DNA of 50,863 nt from Planctomycetota bacterium (GCA_027618565.1 JAQCEQ010000021.1:1-50863), one strand, 5' to 3'. Positions 27,300 to 36,033 are shown, counted from the stretch's first letter. Notes: a model not told the origin generated them from the letters alone. Made by a program: numbers and translations.

Positions 27300-29297
27300 A
27301 TGACCGCTGCCCCTGCTGTCGCTGCTGCTTCTTCTGCTGCCGCCTCCACCTCCGGGAACGATGAGTTTCTCAAGGAGCTGGTGGCTCGATTCGGAGAGAG
27401 CCAGCGCCACCGACTGGAACGGGGCATCCGGCAGGTCAACGATGCGTGGACTCCTGCGGACGGCTCGGAGCAGGAGAAGTTGGACTTCATCGTCTCGCAC
27501 TTCGTGCCCGAAGGCGGTGACCTCAAGCGGTTGCGCCAGCGGCTGGAAACTGCTCTGGAACAGATCTCTGGACACCTCTACGAGATGCGCAGGACGCTGC
27601 GTCGCTGGAGCGACTTGCGCGGCGACGACATGCCGGGCATCGACGATATCTTGGCGATGTTCGACCCCGCGCCGGACTTGTCCGAGCAGGTGTACCAGCA
27701 GCGGCTGGCATTTCTGGCACTCCTGAACTTTCCCAAGCGGGACCTTGGGACGATGCTCGCCCAGGGCGGGAAGTGGACCGTCTCGGACTGGGTCGAGGCG
27801 CGCATCGTCCAGTCGTTCGGGCCACGGATCCCCAAGGCCCTTTCCGACAAGGCGCGAGCGGTCGGGCATCGAGCCAACCAGTTCGTGAATGGGTTCCATG
27901 TGCCCGTCGAAGCCGTGGTCGCAGACGGGAAGCGATGGTTGCCGGCCGGTCGCGCGCTCATCGCGCACTGGCTCATTCGTGAAGAGGTCAAGGCGCAGTA
28001 CGGCGATGCGCCGGCCATCGCACTCCCCCGCCAGCGCGCGCTGATGCATGTGATGCGACACCATATTGAGGGCACGGTTCCCGTGGCCGTGATGGATGGC
28101 ACCGACACGAGCAACTGGGATCCAGCGGCGAACTCCCTCGGCGGGGAGGCCGTGGCCGGCAGCGCGTGCTTCGGCCTCGCCCGGTACGAACGATGGCTGG
28201 AGCAATTCCACCTGGCGCGCGAGTTTGATCGCCATCATCCCGATCACCCCACCGCGATCGCCCGCAAGTTTGAACTGGCTCGCGAGGTCCCAGAGTCCGA
28301 GGTGGAGGCGCTGCTCGTCTCGTTGCTGGAGCACCCTGTGCGCCGCGAGCTGGCCTCGTTCCTTGCGCGCAAGATCGGCCGCCCCCTGGAGTCCTTCGAT
28401 GTCTACTTCGAGGACTTTGCCGAGGCTCGACCCGCAGCCGAAATGAACGCCGCGGTGACGGCTCGATTCCCCGACGAGAAATCGTTCCAGGCGGCGCTCC
28501 CGGCCGTCCTGCGCGGTCTCGGCTGGAGCGCGGACGACGCCGACTTCCTTGGGTCCCGTGTCCAGGTGGAGATCTGCAAGGGCGCGGGGCACGCCATGCG
28601 GCCCGCGATGGGACAGTTTGGGGCGTGGCTCCGGACCAGTCGGCTCCCCGAGTGCCTCGGCTGGGACGGCTTTGACACCGCGATGCACGAGCTGGGCCAC
28701 AACCTGGAGCAACTGTGCTCGTGCTACTACGCGCCAAGCCCCGCGCTGCGCGGCGTCCCCAACACGGCGTGCACCGAGGCATTCGCATTCCTCTACCAGT
28801 CACTCGGACGACGAGTGTTGGGGCTTGCGACCAGCGACGACGAGCAACGCGATTTTGACCTCGAGGCTGTCAACACCCTGCAGGCCACCGCGCAGATCGC
28901 CGGCCCGGGGCTCATGGAACTCCATGTGTGGCGTTGGCTCTACACACATCCCGACGCCAACGCCGACGCGCTGCGCGCTGAAGTGCTCCGGCTGGCCGAC
29001 GAGATCTGGGCTCGATACTTTGCACGCGACTTCGGGCCGGACCCGTATCGGCTCTCCGCGGCATACCAGCACATGATCGCGCACCCCTTGTACCTCCCCG
29101 ATTACGCGCTTGGCCACATCATCTCGCACCAGATCCGCTCGCACATGCGCGGCCGCGACCTGGCCACCGAGACCAAGCGGATCACCAGCCAGGGTCGATT
29201 GACTCCTGATGTGTGGATGCGCGGTGCGGTCGGCGCACCGATTTCGGTGATGGCGCTGTGCGACGATGCGGCCCGCGCGCTCGGCCGACTGGCCTAG
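27300..29297 (+). CDS. M3-like zinc oligopeptidase
   Basis: A 665-residue predicted gluzincin metallopeptidase. FDTAMHELGHNLEQL puts the HExxH zinc motif at residues 463-467, and the third ligand is likely Glu493 in ACTEAFAFLYQSL. The all-helical N-terminal part (EKLDFIVSHFVPEGGDLKRL with RQRLETALEQISGH after it) resembles oligopeptidases such as the M3 and PepF types. The usual M3 ending HExGHxLH is HELGHNLE here, so it is a divergent branch. No signal peptide; likely cytoplasmic, cutting short peptides. The Ala/Ser-rich first 15 residues are odd and could mean a later start. Confidence 0.82.
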   Translation: MTAAPAVAAASSAAASTSGNDEFLKELVARFGESQRHRLERGIRQVNDAWTPADGSEQEKLDFIVSHFVPEGGDLKRLRQRLETALEQISGHLYEMRRTLRRWSDLRGDDMPGIDDILAMFDPAPDLSEQVYQQRLAFLALLNFPKRDLGTMLAQGGKWTVSDWVEARIVQSFGPRIPKALSDKARAVGHRANQFVNGFHVPVEAVVADGKRWLPAGRALIAHWLIREEVKAQYGDAPAIALPRQRALMHVMRHHIEGTVPVAVMDGTDTSNWDPAANSLGGEAVAGSACFGLARYERWLEQFHLAREFDRHHPDHPTAIARKFELAREVPESEVEALLVSLLEHPVRRELASFLARKIGRPLESFDVYFEDFAEARPAAEMNAAVTARFPDEKSFQAALPAVLRGLGWSADDADFLGSRVQVEICKGAGHAMRPAMGQFGAWLRTSRLPECLGWDGFDTAMHELGHNLEQLCSCYYAPSPALRGVPNTACTEAFAFLYQSLGRRVLGLATSDDEQRDFDLEAVNTLQATAQIAGPGLMELHVWRWLYTHPDANADALRAEVLRLADEIWARYFARDFGPDPYRLSAAYQHMIAHPLYLPDYALGHIISHQIRSHMRGRDLATETKRITSQGRLTPDVWMRGAVGAPISVMALCDDAARALGRLA

Positions 29298-29357
29298 CAA
29301 CGGAGGGTGGGCGTCAGCGGGAGTCGGTGGGAACAGGCCCAACAGGCCGGAGACCGC

Positions 29358-30638
29358 TCAACTCGCCGCGCGGTTCTTGAGGTACTCCTCGAGCGGGATC
29401 GGCGCGCTGACATCGGTCCACTGACGGCCGGAGCCGGCGTGGGCATTCACGGCGCGCCGTGCATCGCCGCTCGGCTCCAGCTGTGGCTGAGGCGATGTGG
29501 AGTCGATCTCCTGGAGCTCCAGCGGTCGGGCCTCGGTCTCCGTGCGGGCGACAGCAACCGAAGTACCTGTCGATCCGGATGTATGTGCAGCGGCGTGCTG
29601 GTCCACCCGCCTCAGCAGGCTGGCCATGCCGCGAACCACATGTCGATCAGCGAGTTGGCAGGGCAAATCCAGCCATTCTCGGCTGTGTCCCTCCAAGCGA
29701 AGCACGAGCGACGGATACCGCATGCGCCCTGCCAGCAGGCAGGCGATCAGGGAGAGCGATGCGGCACATCCGAAAGCCACAGCCCCTTCGACCGCGGCAG
29801 GGAATGTCATCGGCGCGCGCGACAGGATCGCCCAGCCACCCAGGAGCAGCGCACCCATCGTGAGCGCCGACACCGTGCCGACGCGACGCCAGACAAGGCG
29901 ATGCTCAATGGCCACGCGAGAGACGCGGGCCAGCTCGATCGAGTGGCGCTCCATTCCAGCCCCGCGAGGGCGGCAGACCAGGAACCGCTTGTTGGTGGCG
30001 ATCACTGCGCCACGCCGGCGGCGCAAGAACGCGCCCCAACCGCAGACCAGAAGGTCCGTCGCATCCTGCGCGACGGTCCCCACCAGCCTCTCGCCTGGCT
30101 CCGGCGCTTCCCGCACGCCTTGGATTTCCATGGTCTGGCGGAGCAGTGAGTCGCGCGAGGCCTCGGGCGGCTGCATCGCACCATGGGACGGTGGATCCAT
30201 CGCGGGGCGACCAAGCGCGTCCTGAACGCCAAGGGTCTCCGCTTCCTCTCGAACCAGTCGAAGCGTGTGGTGCGTCGAGTGCTCCGCCGGAGCGCACCGG
30301 GGCATTCCCTCCGGACCCTCTTCCACCAAGCACTCCCCGACCAGCGCCTCGCCTGCGTGGTCGGTCGCCAGTAATGGAGGTGGCTCCAGTTCCATCCGTG
30401 TGAGTTCGTTGGTCGCCACGCCGACGGCGCACAGTCCCGCGGTTCCGTTCACGGCGGTGGCCTCCGGTCGCGACAACCCGAAGTCCGTGATTCGCCACGC
30501 GCGATACCAGCGAGTGGCACCTTCGGGCATGACTTCGTCGGTGGCCTTGATCCGCCCCGACTCTGCCAATCGACGAAGCAACGACGCAGGGTACGGACCC
30601 TTGGCGGCATCCTTGCCTCGCCGAATGAAGTAACCCAC
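29358..30638 (-). CDS. GYF-type domain and PH-like membrane protein
   Basis: A 426-residue membrane protein of unknown role. The N-terminus (VGYFIRRGKDAAKGPYPASL, then LAESGRIKATDEVMPEGATRW) is a GYF_2 (DUF4339-like) domain that binds proline-rich peptides in other proteins. A middle PH-like segment (GAVIATNKRFLVCRPRGAG) precedes two membrane helices (ALTMGALLLGGWAIL and AVAFGCAASLSLIACLLAG). The C-terminus is Pro/Glu-rich. I propose the GTG at 30638 because homology starts at that residue; the frame is open to 30755 but looks non-coding there. No Shine-Dalgarno is visible, so the start is uncertain. Confidence 0.72.
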   Translation of the reverse strand: MGYFIRRGKDAAKGPYPASLLRRLAESGRIKATDEVMPEGATRWYRAWRITDFGLSRPEATAVNGTAGLCAVGVATNELTRMELEPPPLLATDHAGEALVGECLVEEGPEGMPRCAPAEHSTHHTLRLVREEAETLGVQDALGRPAMDPPSHGAMQPPEASRDSLLRQTMEIQGVREAPEPGERLVGTVAQDATDLLVCGWGAFLRRRRGAVIATNKRFLVCRPRGAGMERHSIELARVSRVAIEHRLVWRRVGTVSALTMGALLLGGWAILSRAPMTFPAAVEGAVAFGCAASLSLIACLLAGRMRYPSLVLRLEGHSREWLDLPCQLADRHVVRGMASLLRRVDQHAAAHTSGSTGTSVAVARTETEARPLELQEIDSTSPQPQLEPSGDARRAVNAHAGSGRQWTDVSAPIPLEEYLKNRAAS

Positions 30639-30775
30639 GCGCGGAGCGTAACAAGGATTGGCGCGATTTCCTCGCGGGTTGGGCACGATGCCCGGATTTT
30701 CCCCAGGAACCAGCCCAGCGTGAGAGGCTGACACGATCCGCCAGTTTGTGCACACGCCGATAGGATCTCCACCCC

Positions 30776-31411
30776 ATGCGCGCCATCCTCGCCGAACTCA
30801 TCGGGACCTATTTCCTCGTCTTGGTGGTTGGCCTCGTGGCGGGAGGCATCGCCCCTGCCGAGTGGGCACCCATCGCGATCGCCAGCGTCCTCTGCGTCTG
30901 CGTCTGCGCGTTCGGGCACGCCAGTGGCGCCCACTTCAATCCGGCGGTTTCCGTGGCGGTGTGGCTCCGAAAGCGGATCGGCGTCGCCAGGCTCGTGGCC
31001 TACATCGTGGCGCAGCTGGCGGGTGCGTACCTGGCCGTCCTCACCTGCTCGCTCCTGGACGCCTGGTCGGCACCTGGTCCGCTGGCACTGGCGGGGTCCA
31101 GCCAGATCGTCCTCGCGGAGTCCCTGTTCACGTTCCTCCTGGTCACCGTCATCTTGAATGTCGCAGCCACGAAGGGAACGGAGGGGAATCAGTATTTCCC
31201 ATTCGCAATCGCCGGGACCGTCCTCGCGGGCGCGATCTGCGTCGGGTCTGTCTCCGGGGCGGTGTTCAACCCCGCCGTGGGGACGGGCTTGGTGGCGATG
31301 GGGGCCCTCCCAAGCGCAAAACTGATCCTGTTCATCGCCAGCCAACTCGTTGGCGCAATCGTCGCTGCTTGGGTGCACGGGGTCATGGAGACGACAGAAG
31401 TCGGCCGCTGA
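30776..31411 (+). CDS. Aquaporin-family channel (MIP)
   Basis: Six-helix MIP channel for water or small neutral solutes. The two asparagine boxes are GAHFNPAVSVAVW and GAVFNPAVGTGLV. In classical aquaporins and glyceroporins an Arg follows the second NPA and forms the selectivity filter; here that place is Val. Length 211 is close to AqpZ. Helices include LIGTYFLVLVVGLVAGGI and IVLAESLFTFLLVTVILNV. It stands alone, with an intrinsic terminator about 60 bases after its stop. Confidence 0.88.
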   Translation: MRAILAELIGTYFLVLVVGLVAGGIAPAEWAPIAIASVLCVCVCAFGHASGAHFNPAVSVAVWLRKRIGVARLVAYIVAQLAGAYLAVLTCSLLDAWSAPGPLALAGSSQIVLAESLFTFLLVTVILNVAATKGTEGNQYFPFAIAGTVLAGAICVGSVSGAVFNPAVGTGLVAMGALPSAKLILFIASQLVGAIVAAWVHGVMETTEVGR

Positions 31412-31428
31412 GCACGGTGGAGGCTCCG

Positions 31429-31452
31429 GCGTCAGCCGTCGCGTCAGCCGTC
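31429..31452. repeat. 12-bp perfect tandem duplication
   Basis: GCGTCAGCCGTC is present twice in direct succession, 18 bases after the aquaporin stop. Probably slippage; no function seen. Confidence 0.8.
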
Positions 31453-31469
31453 GTTGGAAAGATGGGAAT

Positions 31470-31491
31470 CGACCGTTTTTCGGTCGTTTTT
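31470..31491 (+). terminator. Intrinsic terminator after the aquaporin gene
   Basis: CGACCG (31470-31475) and CGGTCG (31481-31486) flank a TTTTT loop, and TTTTT follows the stem. This is a textbook rho-independent terminator on the plus strand. It faces the converging isc operon. Confidence 0.85.
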
Positions 31492-31516
31492 CATCGCGCC
31501 AACCGGGCAGGCCGGC

Positions 31517-31903
31517 CTATCCCGAGAAGGACGACCCGCATCCGCAGGTCGAGGTCGCGTTGGGGTTGTTGAAGACGAACCCACGACCCATGATCTCGTC
31601 CTTGAAGTCGACCGTCGTGCCATTGAGGTAGAGGTAGCTCTTGGGGTCGCAGACGAGGCGCACGCTGAACGGCTCGCCGATGGTGCCCTCGGGCGTGTCC
31701 TTGGCCGCGCGGCGGTGGTAGTCAAACTGCCAGAGCTCGTCGCTCTCCTTGGTCACCTCCGTGAGGTCCAGCAGGTACGAAAAACCAGAGCAACCACCGC
31801 CCTTGACGCCAACGCGCAGGGCAATCCTGGCACGATCCAACCCCTGCTGGCCAATGATGGTGTCGATCTCTCTGGCGGCGTTCTCGGTCACGGTCACGGG
31901 CAT
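31517..31903 (-). CDS. iscA: A-type iron-sulfur carrier protein
   Basis: Fe-S carrier that takes clusters from IscU to client proteins. The three conserved cysteines are in VKGGGCSGFSY and STCGCGSSF. FVFNNPNATSTCGCG is the typical C-terminal block. Length 128 is above the usual 107, mainly from an insert (YHRRAAKDTPEGTIG). It lies 20 bases after iscU and ends the iscSUA transcript. The gene could equally be named erpA; context favours iscA. Confidence 0.92.
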   Translation of the reverse strand: MPVTVTENAAREIDTIIGQQGLDRARIALRVGVKGGGCSGFSYLLDLTEVTKESDELWQFDYHRRAAKDTPEGTIGEPFSVRLVCDPKSYLYLNGTTVDFKDEIMGRGFVFNNPNATSTCGCGSSFSG

Positions 31904-31923
31904 CGATTCGATCTCCTCGGTGG

Positions 31924-32367
31924 TCAGGCGGTGGTGGTGGTGGTGGGAGCAGTCGTTGCTGCATCAGCCGCACCAGGGTTCTTCTTCTTCCAGTCCTCAA
32001 TGGCAGCGCGGATCGAGTCCTCCGCCAGCACGGAACAGTGGATCTTCACCGGCGGAAGGGCCAGTTCCTCGACAATCTTGGTGTTCTTGATGGTCAACGC
32101 GTCATCGACGGTCCGGCCGCGAATCCACTCGGTAGCCAGGCTGCTGCTGGCGATCGCCGAACCGCAGCCGAAACACTTGAACTTGGCCTCCTCAATGCGT
32201 CCCTCTGAACTCACCCGGATCTGGAGCTGCATGACATCCCCGCACTCCGGCGCTCCCACAATGCCAACGCCGATATCCTTGCGCTCCTTGACCTCGCCCG
32301 AAGTGCCGAATGCACCCACATTGCGCGGGTGCTTGTAGTGGTCGATGACTTTTTCGCTGTAGGCCAT
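31924..32367 (-). CDS. iscU: Iron-sulfur cluster scaffold protein
   Basis: Scaffold on which IscS builds [2Fe-2S] clusters. The three Cys and the Asp are present: GAPECGDVMQLQI, KFKCFGCGSAIASSSL and KIHCSVLAED. The start MAYSEKVIDHYKHPRNVGAF at 32367 has a GAGGAA box; the frame further upstream lacks homology. LPPVKIHCS matches the chaperone (HscA) recognition motif LPPVK, though no hscA or hscB is nearby. The tail is a short Thr/Ala run (TTAPTTTTTA). Length 147 compares with 128 in E. coli. Confidence 0.94.
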   Translation of the reverse strand: MAYSEKVIDHYKHPRNVGAFGTSGEVKERKDIGVGIVGAPECGDVMQLQIRVSSEGRIEEAKFKCFGCGSAIASSSLATEWIRGRTVDDALTIKNTKIVEELALPPVKIHCSVLAEDSIRAAIEDWKKKNPGAADAATTAPTTTTTA

Positions 32368-32425
32368 GGTGTGTTCCTCAGTCGTCGGGCTTGCGCCCCA
32401 AGGCCGCAAAATCGGCCGTGAATCT

Positions 32426-32500
32426 CTCAAGCGGGCGCAGTCCCGCGTGTCTCAAGCGGGCGCAGTCCCGCGTGTCTCAAGCGGGCGCAGTCCCGCGTGT
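32426..32500 (-). repeat. Three perfect 25-bp hairpin repeats between iscS and iscU
   Basis: The unit CTCAAGCGGGCGCAGTCCCG plus CGTGT occurs three times without a change, at 32426-32450, 32451-32475 and 32476-32500. Each copy contains GCGGG and CCCGC arms around a six-base loop, so the iscS-iscU transcript could form three consecutive hairpins. The array starts two bases after the iscS stop. The 135-base iscS-iscU gap is unusual for this operon. It is not a CRISPR array: there are no spacers. Confidence 0.9.
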
Positions 32501-32502
32501 GT

Positions 32503-33744
32503 CTAGTGCTGTTGCCACTCGATCTTGCTGATGTCGATGCCTTCCTTGTGCAGGTCGTAGAGCGGGCTCATCGCGCGGAGGTGATTCACCGCAGCGGTGA
32601 TGGACGTGATCGCGTGACCGACTTCCGCCTCGGTCGTCCATCGCCCAAACGAGAGCCGAAGCGAGGAGTGCGCAAGCTCATCGCCCACGCCGAGCCCCTT
32701 GAGCACATACGACGGCTCCAAGCTGGCGCTGGTGCAGGCGGATCCGCTGGAGCACGCGATCTCGGCGATGCCCATCATCAGGCTCTCGCCCTCGACGAAG
32801 CCGAAGGAGATGTTGCTGATGTGTGGCACGCGCTTGGTCGAGTGCCCATTCACCTGGACGACATCCATCGCGCTTGTCAAGCCGGCCTCCAGACGGTTGC
32901 GCAGACCCAGCAATCGCTGGCGCTCCGCATCCCCCCCGGCGGCACACAGTTCGCAGGCCTTGCCAAACCCGACGATGCCCGTCACATTCTGCGTGCCCGA
33001 GCGCATGCCGCGCTCCTGCCCGCCACCGTCCACCAGCGCCTCCAGTCGGACGCGCGGGCGTCGGCGGCGCACATAGAGCCCGCCCACCCCCTTGGGACCG
33101 TAGATCTTGTGGCTGCTCCACGAGAGAAGGTCGATGTGGTCGGCCTCGACATCGACCGGCATCTTGCCCGCCCATTGTGTCGCATCGGTATGGAAGATGA
33201 TGTCCCGCTCGTGGCAGAGTGCTCCGATCTGCGGCACTTCGTTGATGGTCCCGATCTCGTTGTTGGTCCACATCACCGTGACGAGAATCGTGTCGGGTCG
33301 CAGGGCGGCCTCGACCATCGCTCTGGTGATGATGCCGTCGGTCCCCGGTTCCAGGAAGGTGACCTCGAACCCCTCGCGCTGGAGCCGCTTGCACGGATCC
33401 AGCACCGCCTTGTGCTCGATGATGTCGGTGATGACGTGACCGCGGCCCGGCGATCCCGCAGGCGCCTTGGCGTAGAGGTTGGCGGTGCCGCGAATCGCCA
33501 GGTTGTTGCTCTCGGTGGCGCCCGAGGTGAAGATGACCTCCTTCGGCTGGGCACCCAGCAGCGCCGCGCACTGTTCACGCGCACGCTCGATCGCATCCTC
33601 GGACTCCCAGCCGAATCGATGGTTTCGACTCCCGGCGTTTCCGTACTGATCGCAGAAATAGGGGAGCATGGCCTCCAGCACCCGTGGATCGCAACGAGTC
33701 GTCGCTGCGTTGTCCAGATAGATCATGGCGGGTGGGACGGTCAT
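32503..33744 (-). CDS. iscS: Cysteine desulfurase
   Basis: PLP enzyme that delivers sulfur from cysteine to IscU and other acceptors. IYLDNAATTRCDPRVLEAML is the start of the fold, SGATESNNLAIRG and IIEHKAVLDPC hold cofactor contacts, SSHKIYGPKGVG has the PLP Lys, and CSSGSACTSASLEPSYVLKG has the catalytic Cys. The C-terminus (DLHKEGIDISKIEWQQH) matches classic IscS. MTVPPAM is used; Met7 is an alternative start. Length 413. It is the first gene of iscSUA; there is no IscR gene beside it. Confidence 0.96.
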   Translation of the reverse strand: MTVPPAMIYLDNAATTRCDPRVLEAMLPYFCDQYGNAGSRNHRFGWESEDAIERAREQCAALLGAQPKEVIFTSGATESNNLAIRGTANLYAKAPAGSPGRGHVITDIIEHKAVLDPCKRLQREGFEVTFLEPGTDGIITRAMVEAALRPDTILVTVMWTNNEIGTINEVPQIGALCHERDIIFHTDATQWAGKMPVDVEADHIDLLSWSSHKIYGPKGVGGLYVRRRRPRVRLEALVDGGGQERGMRSGTQNVTGIVGFGKACELCAAGGDAERQRLLGLRNRLEAGLTSAMDVVQVNGHSTKRVPHISNISFGFVEGESLMMGIAEIACSSGSACTSASLEPSYVLKGLGVGDELAHSSLRLSFGRWTTEAEVGHAITSITAAVNHLRAMSPLYDLHKEGIDISKIEWQQH

Positions 33745-33840
33745 GCTTGATCCAATCGATGTCGCCAGTCCAATAATCAGCGGGCAAGGTGTGGGCCTGC
33801 GATACTGACGCGCCGCAGGAGCCCCTCGAGAGCGCCCAGA

Positions 33841-33880
33841 AGTATAGGTGTTCCGTCCAGATATTGCGAACGATTCTCAA
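33841..33880 (-). promoter_or_regulatory. isc promoter with overlapping 17-bp palindrome
   Basis: On the minus strand TTCGCA (-35, 33870-33865) and TATACT (-10, 33846-33841) are 18 bases apart, about 90 bases before iscS. The palindrome TTGAGAATCGTTCGCAA (33864-33880) covers the -35; six of seven arm bases pair. A dyad at this spot is what an iron or Fe-S-sensing repressor would use. It has no clear match to a specific box I can name with certainty. Confidence 0.55.
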
Positions 33881-33912
33881 CGAAACTGCACCCGATTTCC
33901 CCCCTCTCACCC

Positions 33913-34773
33913 ATGCGACTCCTGAAATCCACCCACGATTGCCTGTCCGTCCACGGCTGCGCGCTGGTCCCCACGATGGGGGCTCTTCATGAGGGCCACC
34001 TCGCGCTGTGCCGCCATGCGGCCGAGACGGGACACCACGTAGTTGTGTCGATCTTCGTCAATCCCACCCAGTTTGGGCCGCGGGAAGACTTTCACCGGTA
34101 TCCGCGAACGCTGGAGGCCGACCTCACTGCCTTGCGTTCTCTTGGCACGCCTCCGGTGGCCGTCTTTCTGCCCGGCATTGAGACCGTGTATCCACGCGGG
34201 CTCGAAGCTGCGCGAGAAGAAGCCATGGCGCTCCTTCTTCCCCCCACCGCGACCCAGCCCGCACTGGAGGATCGATGCCGTCCGGGGCACCTGGCAGGAG
34301 TGATCCAGGTCGTCGGGCGACTCTTCGACCTCTGCCGCCCGGCCACCGCCGTGTTTGGCGAAAAGGACTTCCAACAACTTCGGGTGATCGAGGACATGGT
34401 CGCCGGAGATCCGGCACGGTTCGGCACGTTGCTCATTCACCGGAGCCCGACGGCTCGTGAACCCGATGGGCTGGCGATGAGCAGTCGCAATCGATTCCTC
34501 GACGCGTCGCAGCGAGAACGGGCGCGTGCGCTTTGGGACGCGCTGTGCCTTGCGAGGCACTCGCCGAACGTCACGCACGCCGAGGAATCCATGAGGGACA
34601 CGCTCCTGCAGCACGGCCTGGAACCCGAATACGCCGTCGCCCGGCCGGCCACCTCGCTCCTCGCGGCATGCGACATCGATCCGGTTGGCCCCTGCCGTGC
34701 CCTCATCGCCGCCCGCCTGGGGTCCGTACGCTTGATTGACAACGCCGCGTGGTCCCCCTCCGCAACCGCCTAA
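33913..34773 (+). CDS. panC: Pantothenate synthetase
   Basis: Joins pantoate and beta-alanine with ATP in the coenzyme A pathway. PTMGALHEGHLALCRHA carries the HxGH motif, and VNPTQFGPREDFHRYPRTLE, VFGEKDFQQLRVIEDMV and REPDGLAMSSRNRFLD carry the ATP- and pantoate-binding residues. Length 286 is normal. It is divergent from the isc operon and only nine bases before the next gene, so the two may share a transcript. No strong Shine-Dalgarno precedes the ATG. Confidence 0.95.
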   Translation: MRLLKSTHDCLSVHGCALVPTMGALHEGHLALCRHAAETGHHVVVSIFVNPTQFGPREDFHRYPRTLEADLTALRSLGTPPVAVFLPGIETVYPRGLEAAREEAMALLLPPTATQPALEDRCRPGHLAGVIQVVGRLFDLCRPATAVFGEKDFQQLRVIEDMVAGDPARFGTLLIHRSPTAREPDGLAMSSRNRFLDASQRERARALWDALCLARHSPNVTHAEESMRDTLLQHGLEPEYAVARPATSLLAACDIDPVGPCRALIAARLGSVRLIDNAAWSPSATA

Positions 34774-34782
34774 ACTGGCCCA

Positions 34783-36033
34783 ATGCGATCCATGGCTCGA
34801 TTTTCCGTTGCCCTCGTCGTGGGACTCACGGTGAACTTCGTGGTTGCCCGAGTCGCCGAGAGCGCGCCGCAGTACGCGGACCCGCGCCAACCCGACCGTA
34901 CGGCGAGCAAGGCGCCATCGCCGCAAGCGAAGCCGACCGTGGACCTGTCGGCATCTTGCAAAGATCTGGACACCTCGGTCTTGGACGCCAAGTTGGCAGC
35001 CGAGGAGCGAGCCGCGACCAATTGGCTGGTTGGATTCGAACTGTCGCCTCCGCCCGCCTCGGTGGACTGGCTGGAGGTGGTGCAGCCGGGCGCCTCGCTC
35101 TTCCAGGGGAAGGTTGTGCTGCTGGCGAACACCGCGTCGGGCGGGAAGTCTCGAACCCAGTTCAAGAAGCTCCAGGAGTCTCTGGGAGAACTCGCCACCG
35201 ATCCAAACCTCATGCTCGTCGCGCTGCATACGCCGGATGGGGCGAAGGCCGCGCGCAATAGCATCGAGAAACAGCCCTGGGGATGCGCGGTGGCCATCGA
35301 TGCGGAGGGCCAGTGGTGCGATGGTCTGGGCCTCTACAAGGAGTCGGTCATCCTGGCGGTCGACAAGCGCGGAGATGTCCGAGCGGTGGGGCTCAGCGTG
35401 GAAGGTGCGGTGTCGGCAGCCAAGACTCTGCTTGCCGAACCCTTCGACGCTGCCACCGACAAGCCAACGGTGCGTCCGGTCCCAAAGCCCGCCGACGCAC
35501 TCACCATCCAGTTTCCAAGCCATGTGGGGCCGGAGTTCCGGATGGTGGGTCGCGATGCCCCGGAAATGTCCGTGGAACGATGGATCAAGGACCCCGTCGC
35601 GGACGCCAGCGGCAGGGTGGTCGTGCTGGATTTTTGGGAGCCGTGGTGTGGGCCGTGCCGAGCGTCCATTCCTCACATGAACGACCTGCAAGGCGCCTAC
35701 GCCAATGATGTGGTCTGCGTCGGCATCTCTGGCATGTCCAACCGCGATTTCGAGAAGGACTGCCTCAAGTACAAGCTCAAAGAGCGCGACTTCGCGTACG
35801 GGCTGGCGCTCTCGCCTGGACAGTCGATGCACCAAGCGCTCGGCGTCAAGGGGTATCCAACCGTTTTTGTCGTCAGCGGCGATTGGAAGGTGCGCTGGCA
35901 GGGCCACCCGATGTCTCTCAACGATGCGGTGCTTCGCCCCATCGTCGAAGCGAATCAGAAGTTGATGGAACTCACCAATCCCCAGGGAGCCAAACCAAGT
36001 CGCAAGGACACCTGGGCTTCCAGGCGGCGGTAG
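34783..36033 (+). CDS. Exported TlpA-like thioredoxin with two domains
   Basis: A 416-residue periplasmic protein. A signal peptide (FSVALVVGLTVNFVVARVA) precedes a first thioredoxin-like region (LFQGKVVLLANTASGGKSRT) that lacks a CxxC. The second region has VVVLDFWEPWCGPCRASIPH with an active CGPC, and its conserved cis-Pro is likely in GVKGYPTVFV. It is therefore a redox protein with one dead and one live module. Partners could be cytochrome maturation or secreted disulfide proteins. MRSMARF at 34783 was used; the Met at 34792 is also possible. Confidence 0.85.
   Translation: MRSMARFSVALVVGLTVNFVVARVAESAPQYADPRQPDRTASKAPSPQAKPTVDLSASCKDLDTSVLDAKLAAEERAATNWLVGFELSPPPASVDWLEVVQPGASLFQGKVVLLANTASGGKSRTQFKKLQESLGELATDPNLMLVALHTPDGAKAARNSIEKQPWGCAVAIDAEGQWCDGLGLYKESVILAVDKRGDVRAVGLSVEGAVSAAKTLLAEPFDAATDKPTVRPVPKPADALTIQFPSHVGPEFRMVGRDAPEMSVERWIKDPVADASGRVVVLDFWEPWCGPCRASIPHMNDLQGAYANDVVCVGISGMSNRDFEKDCLKYKLKERDFAYGLALSPGQSMHQALGVKGYPTVFVVSGDWKVRWQGHPMSLNDAVLRPIVEANQKLMELTNPQGAKPSRKDTWASRRR

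Noticed and set aside
32426-32500. CRISPR array
   Set aside because: The three 25-bp units are directly adjacent with no spacers and no cas genes are near. They are tandem hairpin repeats.
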